A model generated the notes under the pieces. It saw nothing but the letters and a program-made list of their open reading frames with translations. It did no database searches and was not told where the DNA came from. Below are positions 34,947 through 44,000 of a stretch of 47,086 nt of DNA, piece by piece (position 1 is the stretch's first letter; each line of letters starts with the position of its first letter). The position numbers were made by a program, and so were the translations under genes. The stretch spans positions 1 through 47,086 of the forward strand of contig CASFJO010000089.1 in the NCBI GenBank assembly GCA_949295035.1, read 5' to 3'. This stretch comes from an uncultured Gemmiger sp. (GTDB lineage: Bacteria > Bacillota > Clostridia > Oscillospirales > Ruminococcaceae).

Positions 34947-35738
34947 ATGACAGAAGAGAAGATCACCCTGGCGGCCCTGCCGCCCTTTTTTGGCACGGTA
35001 CTCAAAACCGGTTCCCAAGGGCCGGACTGCGCCCAGGTGCAGACCTGGATGAACGGCCTGCAGGGCCGCTGGCCCAACCTGCCCAAGCTGACGGTGGACG
35101 GGGACTACGGCCCCAAGACCGCCCAGGCGGTGACCCAGTTCCAGACGCTGGCGGGCCTTGCCGCCGACAGCCAGACCGGCCATTCCACCTGGGACGCGCT
35201 CTATACCGCCTGGGCGGGCCAGAAGGGCGCGGGCGAGGTGTTCTGCGGGATCGTGGTGGAGAGCGGAGCCCGGGGCGCGGTGGTCAAGAGCGTGCAGCAG
35301 AAGCTGGATGTGTGCGCCGCCGTTTACAAGTCCATCAACAAGCCGGAGACCGACGGAGACTTCGGCAGCGCCACCGCCGCGGCGGTGAGCCGGTTCCAGC
35401 GGGAGATGGGCCTTTCCATCGACGGCCAGGCCGGCAAGACCACCTGGGCCAAACTGCAAAGCGCCGCCGCGGCCATCGCCGCCGGCAACCCGCTGCCCAG
35501 TGCCGCCCGCTATCCCAATACGGTGCTGAAGGTTGGCTCCACCGGGGATTCGGTGCGGTGCGTGCAGGCCTGGCTGGGGGCAGTGCAGGCCACGGCCCTG
35601 ACGGTGGACGGCAAGTTCGGGGACATCACCCGCAAGGCAGTGGTGAAGTTCCAGACGGTGGCCGGCCTCAAGGCGGACGGTATGGTAGGCAGCGCTACCT
35701 GGAGCGCGCTGCGCACCGCCTTCAACGCCACCCTGTAA
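34947..35738 (+). CDS. Protein of three peptidoglycan-binding (PG_binding_1) repeats
   Basis: A 263-residue protein made almost entirely of three PG_binding_1 domains (about 18-90, 98-172, 188-262). Each has the hallmark core: LTVDGDYGPKTAQAVTQFQ, ETDGDFGSATAAAVSRFQ and LTVDGKFGDITRKAVVKFQ. No catalytic domain, signal peptide or membrane segment is visible, so how it reaches peptidoglycan is unclear. GGAAGGAGGGG upstream of ATG 34947 supports the start. It lies 55 bases after spoIIR and is closed by a terminator. A role in spore cortex or forespore wall is a guess. Confidence 0.88.
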   Translation: MTEEKITLAALPPFFGTVLKTGSQGPDCAQVQTWMNGLQGRWPNLPKLTVDGDYGPKTAQAVTQFQTLAGLAADSQTGHSTWDALYTAWAGQKGAGEVFCGIVVESGARGAVVKSVQQKLDVCAAVYKSINKPETDGDFGSATAAAVSRFQREMGLSIDGQAGKTTWAKLQSAAAAIAAGNPLPSAARYPNTVLKVGSTGDSVRCVQAWLGAVQATALTVDGKFGDITRKAVVKFQTVAGLKADGMVGSATWSALRTAFNATL

Positions 35739-35746
35739 GCCCTTTT

Positions 35747-35782
35747 GCCCGGCCGGCGCGCCCCCCGGCCGGGCATTTTTTT
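35747..35782 (+). terminator. Terminator after the PG-binding protein gene
   Basis: A perfect 10-bp stem (35747-35756 with 35765-35774), then A and seven Ts (35776-35782). Confidence 0.88.
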
Positions 35783-35826
35783 GCGCCGCCGGGGCGAAAG
35801 CTGTCGCAATCCGGGGCGGCGGCTCG

Positions 35827-35832
35827 TATAAT
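35827..35832 (+). promoter_or_regulatory. -10 of the two-component operon promoter
   Basis: TATAAT at 35827-35832 with only a weak -35 (TCGCAA, 35804-35809) at 17 bases. A start near 35839 would give a leader of about 27 bases before ATG 35866. Confidence 0.5.
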
Positions 35833-35865
35833 GAAAGAGAGCAAACGAGAGAGGGAGAGCGCGGC

Positions 35866-36546
35866 ATGTATCGCATCCTGATGGTGGAGGACGACCCGGC
35901 CATCGCCGGGGAGGTGGCACGGCAGGCGGCCAACTGGGGATTCGAGGTGCGCCAGGTGGAGGACTTTGAGACGGTGATGGAGCAGTTCGCCGCCTTTGAG
36001 CCCCATCTGGTGCTGCTGGATATCACCCTGCCCCGGTACAGCGGCTACCACTGGTGCACCCGCATCCGGGCGGCCAGCAGCGTGCCCATCGTGTTTCTGT
36101 CCAGCGCGGCGGACAACATGAACATGGTCATGGCCATGACCATGGGGGCGGATGATTTTATCGCCAAGCCTTTTGACATGGAGGTGCTCATCGCCAAGCT
36201 CCAGGCGCTGCTGCGCCGCGCCTACGACTTTGCCCAGCCCGCTCCGCTGCTGGGGTGCGGTGGCGCGGTGCTGGACACCGCCGCCGCCGTCCTGGCCTGG
36301 CAGGGGCAGAAGATCCCCCTGACCAAGAACGAGAACCGCATTCTGCAGGTGCTGCTGGAGCACAAGGGCCGGGTGGTGGAGCGGGACACCCTCATGACCC
36401 GCCTGTGGGAGACCGACAGCTACGTGGACGAGAACACCCTGACGGTCAACGTGGCCCGGCTGCGCAAAAAGCTGGAGGCGGCCGGCCTGCGGGATTTTAT
36501 CCAGACCCAGAAGGGCGTGGGCTATAAGGTGGGAGGCACGGCATGA
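35866..36546 (+). CDS. OmpR-family response regulator (BceR-like)
   Basis: A 226-residue response regulator. The receiver domain has the acidic pocket (Glu8, Asp9, Asp10), the phosphorylated Asp52 (LVLLDITLP) and Lys101 (FIAKPFD). The C-terminal winged helix (about 128-224) includes PLTKNENRILQVLLEHKGRVV and LTVNVARLRKKLE. Together with the following small kinase and FtsX-type transporter it forms a Bce-like module that senses and detoxifies cell-wall-active peptides such as bacitracin. It overlaps the kinase gene by four bases. Confidence 0.92.
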   Translation: MYRILMVEDDPAIAGEVARQAANWGFEVRQVEDFETVMEQFAAFEPHLVLLDITLPRYSGYHWCTRIRAASSVPIVFLSSAADNMNMVMAMTMGADDFIAKPFDMEVLIAKLQALLRRAYDFAQPAPLLGCGGAVLDTAAAVLAWQGQKIPLTKNENRILQVLLEHKGRVVERDTLMTRLWETDSYVDENTLTVNVARLRKKLEAAGLRDFIQTQKGVGYKVGGTA

Positions 36547-37535
36547 AGGCGGGCGCGCGATGGCTGGGCGCCTATCTGTGGGCGCGGCGGGGCACTCTGA
36601 CGGTGCTGGCGGTCTGCTGCGGCATCTTCGCGGCGGTTCTGGCCCTGTACGGGGAAAAAGGGGAACCGGCGCTCTATGCCGGGGCGCTGTGCGCGGTGGT
36701 GCTGGCAGGGGCCGGCGCGGCGGGTGCGGCACGGGAGTACGCGCTCTGCCGCCGGCTGACCCGCCTGCGGGAGGAACTGGCCGCCGGGCTGGGGGAACTG
36801 CCCGCCCCCCGCAGCCCCGCCGAGGCCGGGTACGCCGCCCTCTGCGCCGCGCTGGAGGCCGACCGGGGGGAGCGGGCCCGGGCCGCCGACGCCGCCCGTC
36901 AGGATATGCGGGAGTACTACACCCTCTGGGCCCACCAGATCAAGACGCCGCTGGCGGCGCTGCGGCTGCTCACCCGGGGAGACCCGGGCCGGGCTGCCAT
37001 GGAGGCGGAACTGGTGCGGGTGGAGCAATATGTGGAGATGGCCCTGTGCTACCTGCAGGCCAGCAGCGGCCAGGACCTGGTGCTGCGCGTCTGCCCGCTG
37101 GATGGGGTGATCCGGGCCTCGGTGCGCCGGTTCGCGCCGCTTTTTGTGCAGAAAAAACTGGCTCTTTCCTATGAGGGCACCGACCTGTCCGCCCTGACCG
37201 ACGAGAAGTGGCTGGCCTTTATCTTGGAACAGCTGCTCTCCAATGCCCTCAAGTATACAGCCCGGGGCGGTATCACCCTGCGGGTGCTGCCCGGCCCGGC
37301 GCTGCGGGTGGAGGACACCGGCCCGGGTATCCCGCCCGCCGACCTGCCCCGCATCTTTGAGCGGGGCTACACCGGCTGCCACGGCCGGGCGGACAAGCGG
37401 GCCACCGGGGTGGGGCTGTATCTCTGCCGCCGGCTGGCCGGCCAGCTGGGCCACCGCATCACCGCCGAGAACCGGCCGGAAGGCGGGGCCGCCTTCACCC
37501 TGGACATGACCCCGGTGCCGGTGCGGGCCGAATAA
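36543..37535 (+). CDS. Intramembrane-sensing histidine kinase (BceS-like)
   Basis: A 330-residue kinase with two closely spaced N-terminal membrane segments and almost no outside loop, the intramembrane-sensing type. His131 lies in YYTLWAHQIKTPLAALRLL, the N box in LLSNALKYT (Asn234), the G boxes in EDTGPGIPPADLPRIF (Asp258) and ATGVGLYL. Such kinases do not bind the drug; they read the activity of the partner transporter. It is translationally coupled to the regulator gene. Confidence 0.9.
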   Translation: MKAGARWLGAYLWARRGTLTVLAVCCGIFAAVLALYGEKGEPALYAGALCAVVLAGAGAAGAAREYALCRRLTRLREELAAGLGELPAPRSPAEAGYAALCAALEADRGERARAADAARQDMREYYTLWAHQIKTPLAALRLLTRGDPGRAAMEAELVRVEQYVEMALCYLQASSGQDLVLRVCPLDGVIRASVRRFAPLFVQKKLALSYEGTDLSALTDEKWLAFILEQLLSNALKYTARGGITLRVLPGPALRVEDTGPGIPPADLPRIFERGYTGCHGRADKRATGVGLYLCRRLAGQLGHRITAENRPEGGAAFTLDMTPVPVRAE

Positions 37536-37537
37536 CC

Positions 37538-37613
37538 TTGCAAAACTGTAAGCAGCACTCCCGCCGATTGTAAGGCAAAGCGATGGCGCGCGGCCGGTCG
37601 GCGGGGGTATACT
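37538..37613 (+). promoter_or_regulatory. Candidate BceR operator and transporter promoter
   Basis: TTGCA-AAAC-TGTAA (37538-37551) fits the recalled BceR-type consensus TNACA-N4-TGTAA with one mismatch. A second TGTAA half-site lies at 37569-37573, exactly 22 bases (two helical turns) on. A -10 TATACT (37608-37613) follows, without a -35, as expected for an activator-dependent promoter. The link to the regulator at 35866 is inference. Confidence 0.5.
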
Positions 37614-37671
37614 TTTGCCTGGAGGCAGGGCCCGGACGGGCCCCGCCGCGCAAAAGGAGGGCGAAGAGACT

Positions 37672-38439
37672 ATGAGCATCTTACAGGTGGAAAACCTGAA
37701 AAAGACCTACACCACCCGCTTCGGCGGCAATCTGGTGCAGGCGCTGAGCGACGTTTCCTTCACGGTGGAGGAGGGAGAGTACCTGGCCATCATGGGGGAG
37801 AGCGGCAGCGGCAAAACCACCCTGCTGAACATCCTGGCCACCCTGGACAAACCCACCAGCGGGCGGGTGCTGCTGGACGGGCAGGATACCGGCCACATCC
37901 ATGCCGGGCGGCTGGCGGCTTTCCGGCGGGACCATCTGGGGTTTGTGTTCCAGGACTTCAATCTTTTGGACAACTTCTCGCTGCGGGACAACATCCTGCT
38001 GCCGCTGGTGCTGGCGGGCGCCCCGGTGAGCGAGATGGACCGGCGGCTGCCGCCCCTGGCCGAGAGCCTGGGGCTTGAAAAACTGCTGGATAAATTCCCC
38101 TACGAGGTGTCCGGCGGGCAAAAGCAGCGCACGGCGGTGGGTCGGGCGCTGATCACCCGGCCCAGGCTGCTGCTGGCGGACGAGCCCACCGGCGCGCTGG
38201 ACAGTCACGCCGCCGACAACCTGCTGCGCATCTTTGACGAGGTGAACCAGCTGGGCCAGACGGTTCTGATGGTCACCCACAGCACCAAGGCGGCCAGCCA
38301 CGCCAAGCGGGTGATCTTCATCAAGGACGGGCGGCTGTACCACCAGCTCTACCGGGCCGACCAGACCCCCGAGCAGATGTTCGCCCGCATCTCCGATACC
38401 CTGTCGGCCATCGCGGCGGGAGGGGTGCGCTATGAATAA
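37672..38439 (+). CDS. BceA-like ABC transporter ATPase
   Basis: A 255-residue MacB/BceA-type ATPase. Walker A is GESGSGKT (42-49), the Q-loop VFQDFNLLDNFSLRDNI is typical of Bce/Lol-type ATPases, the signature is VSGGQKQR and Walker B is LLLADEPTGALDS. AAAAGGAGG at 37652-37660 precedes ATG 37672; the upstream open frame is rejected. It overlaps the permease gene by eight bases. Confidence 0.93.
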   Translation: MSILQVENLKKTYTTRFGGNLVQALSDVSFTVEEGEYLAIMGESGSGKTTLLNILATLDKPTSGRVLLDGQDTGHIHAGRLAAFRRDHLGFVFQDFNLLDNFSLRDNILLPLVLAGAPVSEMDRRLPPLAESLGLEKLLDKFPYEVSGGQKQRTAVGRALITRPRLLLADEPTGALDSHAADNLLRIFDEVNQLGQTVLMVTHSTKAASHAKRVIFIKDGRLYHQLYRADQTPEQMFARISDTLSAIAAGGVRYE

Positions 38440-40387
38440 CCGGCTGTATCCCCGGCTGGCCCTCTCCAACCTGCGCAAGAACGGCCGGTTCGTGATCCCC
38501 TACATCCTGGCGGGCGGCGGCGCGGTGGCCATGCTCTACATCGTGGGCATGCTGGCCATGGACAACGGCCTGGGCAACATGTTCGCCGGATACTGGGTCA
38601 GCCTGCTCATGGCCATGGGCCTGGGTGTGGTGCTGGTGTTCGGGGTCATCTTCATGCTGTACATCAATTCCTTTTTGCAGCGCCAGCGTCTCAAGGAGTT
38701 CGGCCTCTACGCGGTGCTGGGGATGGAAAAACGCCACATCGCGCTGGTACTGCTGTTTGAGAACCTGTTCAGCGGCCTGGCCATGCTGGCGCTGGGCCTT
38801 GCCGCCGGGCTGGGGCTGGGCAAGCTGGCCTTTCTGGTGCTGCTCAAACTCATCCGGCTGCCGGTACCTCTGGGCTTTACCGTGTCGGCCCCGGCGCTGA
38901 TCTTCTGCGCGGAATGGCTGGGCGCGGTACTGATACTGTCGCTGCTGCTCAACCTGCGCCGGGTTCTCAAAGCCGACCCCATCCAGCTGCTCTATCAGGG
39001 CCAGAAGGGCGAGCGGGAGCCCCGCACCCGCTGGCTGCTGGTGCTGCTGGGGCTGCTCACCTGGGGCGGCGGCTACGCCATCGCCTGGCTGGTCACCTCC
39101 CCGGTGGCGCTGATCCTGGTATTCTTTCCGGCGGCCATCCTGGTCATCATCGGCACCTACTGCCTGTTCACCGCCGGCAGCGTGGCGGTACTCAAGGCCC
39201 TGCGGCGGGACCGTCGCTACTACTATCAGCCCCGCCACTTCATCACCGTGTCCGGCCTTCTCTACCGCATGAAGCAGAACGCCGCCGGCCTGGCCAGCAT
39301 CTGCATCCTGTCCACCATGGTGCTGGTCATGATGATCTGCACGGTCTCCCTCTATTCGGGGGTCAGCCGGTCGCTGGATATGCGGTATCCCCTGCAGTTC
39401 TGCGGCTCCATGCCGGACATCACCCCCGCCCGGCAGGCGGTGGAGGCCTCCGGCGCGCGGATCGTACGCCAGTACGAGTACGACTCCATCTCCTTCGCCT
39501 GCGCCCTGGTGGACGAGGTGGCGGTGCTGGACACCGCCAGCTCCGGCCAGGTCTGCCAGATCTATACCATCACCGCCGAGGGCTACACCGCCCTCACCGG
39601 CCGGACCCTGACTCTGGAGCCCGGCCAGGCGCTGTTCGGCAGCCGGGAGGGGGAGGCCTTCCCCTGGCCGGAACTGATCATCGGGGACACCCGCTGGGAG
39701 ATCGCGGGCGGTTGGGACGCCCCCGTTGTGGACGGCCGGGTCTACGTCTACATGGTGCCGATCTACTTTTTGGTGGTGCCCACCCAGGCGGATCTGGAAA
39801 CGATCGAACGGGTGCAGCAGCAGGCCTACGGGGACAACGCCAGCACGATCACCACCGTCTGGGCCTTTGACACCGCCTGGACCGACACCGCCGATATCGC
39901 CGCCCTCAAGGCCGGCATCGAGGAGGCGGTGGAAAACTCCGGCGCAAGCGGTTGGATCGACTGCGGCGCCACCGACCGCCAGGAGGGCTACGCCATGTAC
40001 GGGGGCTTTTTGTTCCTGGGCCTTGCGCTGGGGCTGGTGTTTTTGCTGGCCACCGGCCTGATCATCTACTATAAGCAGGTCAGCGAGGGCTACGATGACC
40101 GGCGGCGATTCCACATCCTGCAGCAGGTGGGTATGAGCCGTAAAGAGGTGCGGGCCACCATCCGCACCCAGGTGCTCACCGTGTTTTTCCTGCCGCTGCT
40201 CACCGCGGGTGTCCACACGGCGGCGGCCTTTCCGGCCATGACGCGGATGCTCTCGGTGCTGGGCATCGGCGCAAACCGGGTCACCCTCTACGCGGTGTGC
40301 GGGCTGGCCGCCTTCGGGGTGTTCAGCCTGATCTATGTGGGGGTCTACGCCCTCACCGCCCGCGTCTACGCCCGCATCGTGGGGTAA
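38432..40387 (+). CDS. BceB-like FtsX-type ABC permease
   Basis: A 651-residue permease with ten predicted membrane segments and the Bce hallmark, a large extracytoplasmic domain (about residues 310-515) between segments seven and eight. The FtsX core appears twice: RQRLKEFGLYAVLGMEKRHI near the start and ILQQVGMSRKEVRATIRTQV near the end. With the ATPase it should free lipid-II-cycle intermediates from peptide antibiotics and report flux to the kinase. The target peptide cannot be predicted from the sequence. Confidence 0.92.
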   Translation: MNNRLYPRLALSNLRKNGRFVIPYILAGGGAVAMLYIVGMLAMDNGLGNMFAGYWVSLLMAMGLGVVLVFGVIFMLYINSFLQRQRLKEFGLYAVLGMEKRHIALVLLFENLFSGLAMLALGLAAGLGLGKLAFLVLLKLIRLPVPLGFTVSAPALIFCAEWLGAVLILSLLLNLRRVLKADPIQLLYQGQKGEREPRTRWLLVLLGLLTWGGGYAIAWLVTSPVALILVFFPAAILVIIGTYCLFTAGSVAVLKALRRDRRYYYQPRHFITVSGLLYRMKQNAAGLASICILSTMVLVMMICTVSLYSGVSRSLDMRYPLQFCGSMPDITPARQAVEASGARIVRQYEYDSISFACALVDEVAVLDTASSGQVCQIYTITAEGYTALTGRTLTLEPGQALFGSREGEAFPWPELIIGDTRWEIAGGWDAPVVDGRVYVYMVPIYFLVVPTQADLETIERVQQQAYGDNASTITTVWAFDTAWTDTADIAALKAGIEEAVENSGASGWIDCGATDRQEGYAMYGGFLFLGLALGLVFLLATGLIIYYKQVSEGYDDRRRFHILQQVGMSRKEVRATIRTQVLTVFFLPLLTAGVHTAAAFPAMTRMLSVLGIGANRVTLYAVCGLAAFGVFSLIYVGVYALTARVYARIVG

Positions 40388-40397
40388 AACAAAAGCG

Positions 40398-40427
40398 AGG
40401 GCCCGGGGCAGTCCCGGGCCCTTTTTT
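40398..40427 (+). terminator. Terminator of the Bce-like operon
   Basis: A perfect 10-bp stem (40398-40407 with 40413-40422), five-base loop, and six Ts to 40427. Confidence 0.9.
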
Positions 40428-40431
40428 CGCT

Positions 40432-40479
40432 GCAAAAACAGGCAAGGCGCTCCGGCCGTTCGGCCGGAGCGCCTTGCCT
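40432..40479 (-). terminator. Terminator of the minus-strand lipoprotein gene
   Basis: On the minus strand a perfect 18-bp stem (40479-40462 with 40457-40440) with a four-base loop is followed by TGTTTTTG. It is convergent with the Bce operon terminator. Confidence 0.82.
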
Positions 40480-40540
40480 TCGCAGGGGTCTTTCGGAAAA
40501 GAGAAAGTAAGAAAAAACACGCGAATCGTGGAAGATATCC

Positions 40541-40825
40541 TTACGCGTTGGCGCTCTCGGCGCTGCTGCTCTCCAAAGCGGCGCTGCTGTCCTGAGCGGC
40601 GCTGCTGCCGTCGCTCATGCTGTTGTCCTCAGGCATACTGCTGTCCTCGGGCATGCTCTCGTCTTCCTGGCCGGCGGACATGCTGGAAGAGTTGTCGGCG
40701 GGCGCGGAGGAAGAATTGTCCTTGCCGGTGCAGCCGGCCAGCAGGCCGGCGGCCAGCACGGCGCAGACCAGCGTTACGCCCAGGCGGGCGGCGGTGCGAT
40801 TCTTTTTGGTATTCTGCATGCTCAT
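40541..40825 (-). CDS. Small Ser/Asp-rich lipoprotein
   Basis: A 94-residue predicted lipoprotein: basic n-region, hydrophobic core, lipobox LLAGC with Cys32. The mature part (about 63 residues) is low-complexity, rich in Ser, Asp, Glu, Met and Ala, with short repeats (SMPED twice) and no further Cys or aromatic residues. It is probably a disordered surface protein; no function is known. ATG 40825 has AAAGGAGAG upstream. The downstream minus-strand terminator supports its being a real gene. Confidence 0.78.
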   Translation of the reverse strand: MSMQNTKKNRTAARLGVTLVCAVLAAGLLAGCTGKDNSSSAPADNSSSMSAGQEDESMPEDSSMPEDNSMSDGSSAAQDSSAALESSSAESANA

Positions 40826-40933
40826 GATGTTCTCTCCTTTGTAAGTAACGGGTAAACAAATTCGCTTTGGGGCAGCGGTTTCAGGGCCGCCTCCAAAAGC
40901 ATGTTTCCAGTATACGGGCTGCCTGTGTACAAT

Positions 40934-41027
40934 TTGTTAGAAACAACTTAAGCTTTTCTGTGGAAAATGTGAGGGATGTGTGGGCGGCCGCCGCCCCTTT
41001 TTCTCGGCCGGAAGGCTGTGGTATAAT
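40934..41027 (+). promoter_or_regulatory. addB promoter and upstream palindrome
   Basis: TATAAT (41022-41027) preceded by TGTGG is an extended -10 with a poor -35; the start is near 41034. Upstream, TTGTT-AGA-AACAA (40934-40946) is a small palindrome in the region shared with the divergent lipoprotein gene and could be an operator. No GAAC-N4-GTTC LexA box is visible. Confidence 0.55.
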
Positions 41028-41060
41028 ACAAATATCCTACAGAAAATGAGGTGCCGCGCC

Positions 41061-44000
41061 ATGCTGCAGCTGGTGTTGGGGCCGTCCGGCTCCGGTAAGA
41101 CCCAGTATCTTTACGCCTGTATCCTGGACCGTGCCCGCCGCGGTCAGCGCAGTATCCTGCTGGTGCCGGAACAGTTCACATCCTCCACCGAGGGGCGGCT
41201 TTACCGCCTGCTGGGGGACAAGCTGTCCGGCTTTGTCACCAGCTACAGCTTCACATCCCTGGCCGAGGCGCTGCTGCAGCGGTACGGCGGCGCGGCGGTG
41301 CGCACCCTGGACGACGCGGGCCGCGCGGTACTGATCCGCCGGGCGGTGGCCTCTCTGGGGGACGAGATCGTCTGCTTTGGCCGCCACAAACGCAGCGCGG
41401 CCTTTTGCCAAATGGCCGCCGATACCATCCGGGAACTGAAGAACGCCGGGCTGGACGGGCCCCGCTTTCTGGAGATCGCCCGGCGGCTGGGGCCCGGCAA
41501 CGAAAAATTGCAGGAACTGGGGCTGATCTTTACGGCCTACGAGGCGCTGCTGGCCCGTTCGGCCATGGACCCGGAGGATCGGGTGGACGCCGCCGCCCGC
41601 CGCCTGGAACCGGATTTCTTTGCCGGGCAGGCGGTGTTTGTGGATGAGTTCGACGCGTTCAACGCCTCCAAATACCGCCTGCTGGAGGCCGTGCTTCCCG
41701 CCGCCGAGACGATGACCGTTGCCCTGTGCGCCGACGGTCTGGCCGACCCGGACAGGGGGCTTGGCCTGTTCAGCCGGGCCAAGCGGGTGGCCGCCCTGCT
41801 GCTGGATGCGGCCCGCCGCCGGGACGTGCGCTGCGCAGCGCCGGTGATCCTCACCGAGGATCGGCGCCATCAGAGCGCCCCCGGCCTGGCCCGGCTGGCC
41901 CGGCTGCTCTGGCAGGGGGACTGTGAGGAGGCCCCCGCCCCCGAGATCACCCTCTCCCGCTATCCCGGCCGCCAGCAGGAGGCCGCCGCCGTGGCCGCCG
42001 CCGTACAGAAGCTGGCCCGCCAGGGGGTGCCCTACCGGAAGATGGCGGTGATCTGCCGCAATGCCCCGGACTATCTGCCCGCCGTGCGGTACGCCTTCCG
42101 GCTGGCGAATATCCCGCTGTTCTGCGACGAGGCCACCACCGCCGAACACGCCGCTCCCGCCTTGATGGTGCGGGCAGCGCTGGGCCTGGCGCGCCGGGGC
42201 CTGACCAGCGAGCCGCTGCTGGCGCTGGTAAAGTCCGGCCTGTGTGACCTGCCGGAAGAGATGTGCTGCGCGCTGGAGAACTACGCCTATACCTGGCAGC
42301 TGCGCGCCGCCGACTGGCGCGCGCCGTTCACCCGCTCGCCGGAGGGGTTCGGCGGCCGCCTGGACGGGGAGGCCGCCCGCCAGCTGGGACTGGCTGAGCA
42401 GGCCCGCGCCTTTGTGGTGGATGCCGCCGAGACGTTTCTGCGGCGGGTGAAGGCCGATGCCACCGCCGCCGCGCTGAGCCGCTCGGTCTGGCGGCTGCTG
42501 GAAGCCCTCGGCGCGCCCAGACAGCTGGCGGCTCTGGCCGAGGAGCTGCGCGCGAGGCAGGGGGAAGGATACCTGGCCGCGGCCGACGCGGTGCGGGAAT
42601 GGAACACCGTCTGCGCCCTGCTGGACCAGATGGACCGGCTGGTGGGTCAGGAAGAACTCACCCCCGCCGAGTATGAGGAACTGTTCGGCCTGCTGCTGCG
42701 CACCACCGACCTGGGGCATATTCCCCAGACCCTGGACGCGGTCATCCTGACCACCGCCCGCCGTATGGGCCTGGAGGATGCGGATCAGGTTTTTGTGGTG
42801 GGCCTGGGGGAGGGCGAGTTCCCCCAGGCGCCCGGCGGCGCGGGGCTGCTCACCCACGCCGATCGGGACGCTTTGATCGGCCAGGGAGTGGAGATGCTGG
42901 ACAGCTTCGAGAACCGGGTGATGGGGGAACAGGGATATTTTTACAAAGCCCTTACCGCCGCCGGGAAAGGGCTGTGGCTCTCCTGGTGCGAGGGGGCGGC
43001 GGGCACCCCGCTCACCAGCGCCCTGTCCGGCGCGATGCGCCGGCTGCACCCCGCGCCGCCCTCCCTCACCCCCGCCGACTACGCCCCCACCCCTGACGCG
43101 GCGCTGGACGCTCTGGGCCAGGTCTGGCAGCAGGAACACGGCCCCGCCGCCTCTCTGCGGCAGGCGCTGGCCGCCCGGCCGGAGATGGCCCCGGCCCTGG
43201 CCGCCCTGGAGCGGGCCGCCCATCCGGAGGAGTTTGCCGCCCGGGATACCGACGCGCTGGCCCGGCTGCTCGGCCCGTCCCTGCGCATCTCTCCCAGCCG
43301 CATGGAGCGGTACTATACCTGCCGCTTTGCGTATTTCATGGAGTATGTGCTGAAGGTGAAGCCCCGCAAAAAAGCGGAACTGTCCGCCGACCAGACCGGT
43401 ACCCTGGTGCATTTTGTGCTGGAACAGGCGCTGCGCCGCAGCGGTCCGGGCTTTACGGACCTGACCGGCGACCAGCTGGCCGCCCTGGCCCATACCCTTA
43501 CGGAGGAGTATGTACAGGCCAATATGCCCGGCCTGACCACCCGCATGGAGTACCGCATCGCCCGCCTGGAGGAGAATGTGGCCGCGCTGCTGGCCTATCT
43601 GCAGGAGGAACAGCGGCAGGGGAGCTTTGTTCCCGCGGCCTTTGAAATGCCCATCGGCGCGGGCCCGGACGCGGTGCCGCCGGTGACCCTGACCACCCCG
43701 GAAGGCCAGACCATCCAGGTGATCGGCCAGATAGACCGGGTGGACACCTTTCAAAAGGACGGCCACACCTATCTGCGGGTGGTGGACTACAAGACCGGGA
43801 CCAAGACCTTCAGCCTGGAAGCGGTGTACAACGGCCTTAACTGCCAGATGCTGATCTATCTGTTCACCCTGACCCGGCAGGGGCCCTTTGCCGATCCGGA
43901 ACCGGCCGGGGTGTCCTACATCCTGGCCGATCCGGCCCCTCTCTCCGGGACCCGGCAGGAGGCGGAGGCCGTTCAGCCCTATCAGGTGGACGGGCTGGTG

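Noticed and set aside
40982-41002. Mini hairpin GGGCGG-CCG-CCGCCC with Ts upstream of addB
   Set aside because: The three-base loop and six-pair stem are weak, and no gene or clear promoter precedes it on that strand.
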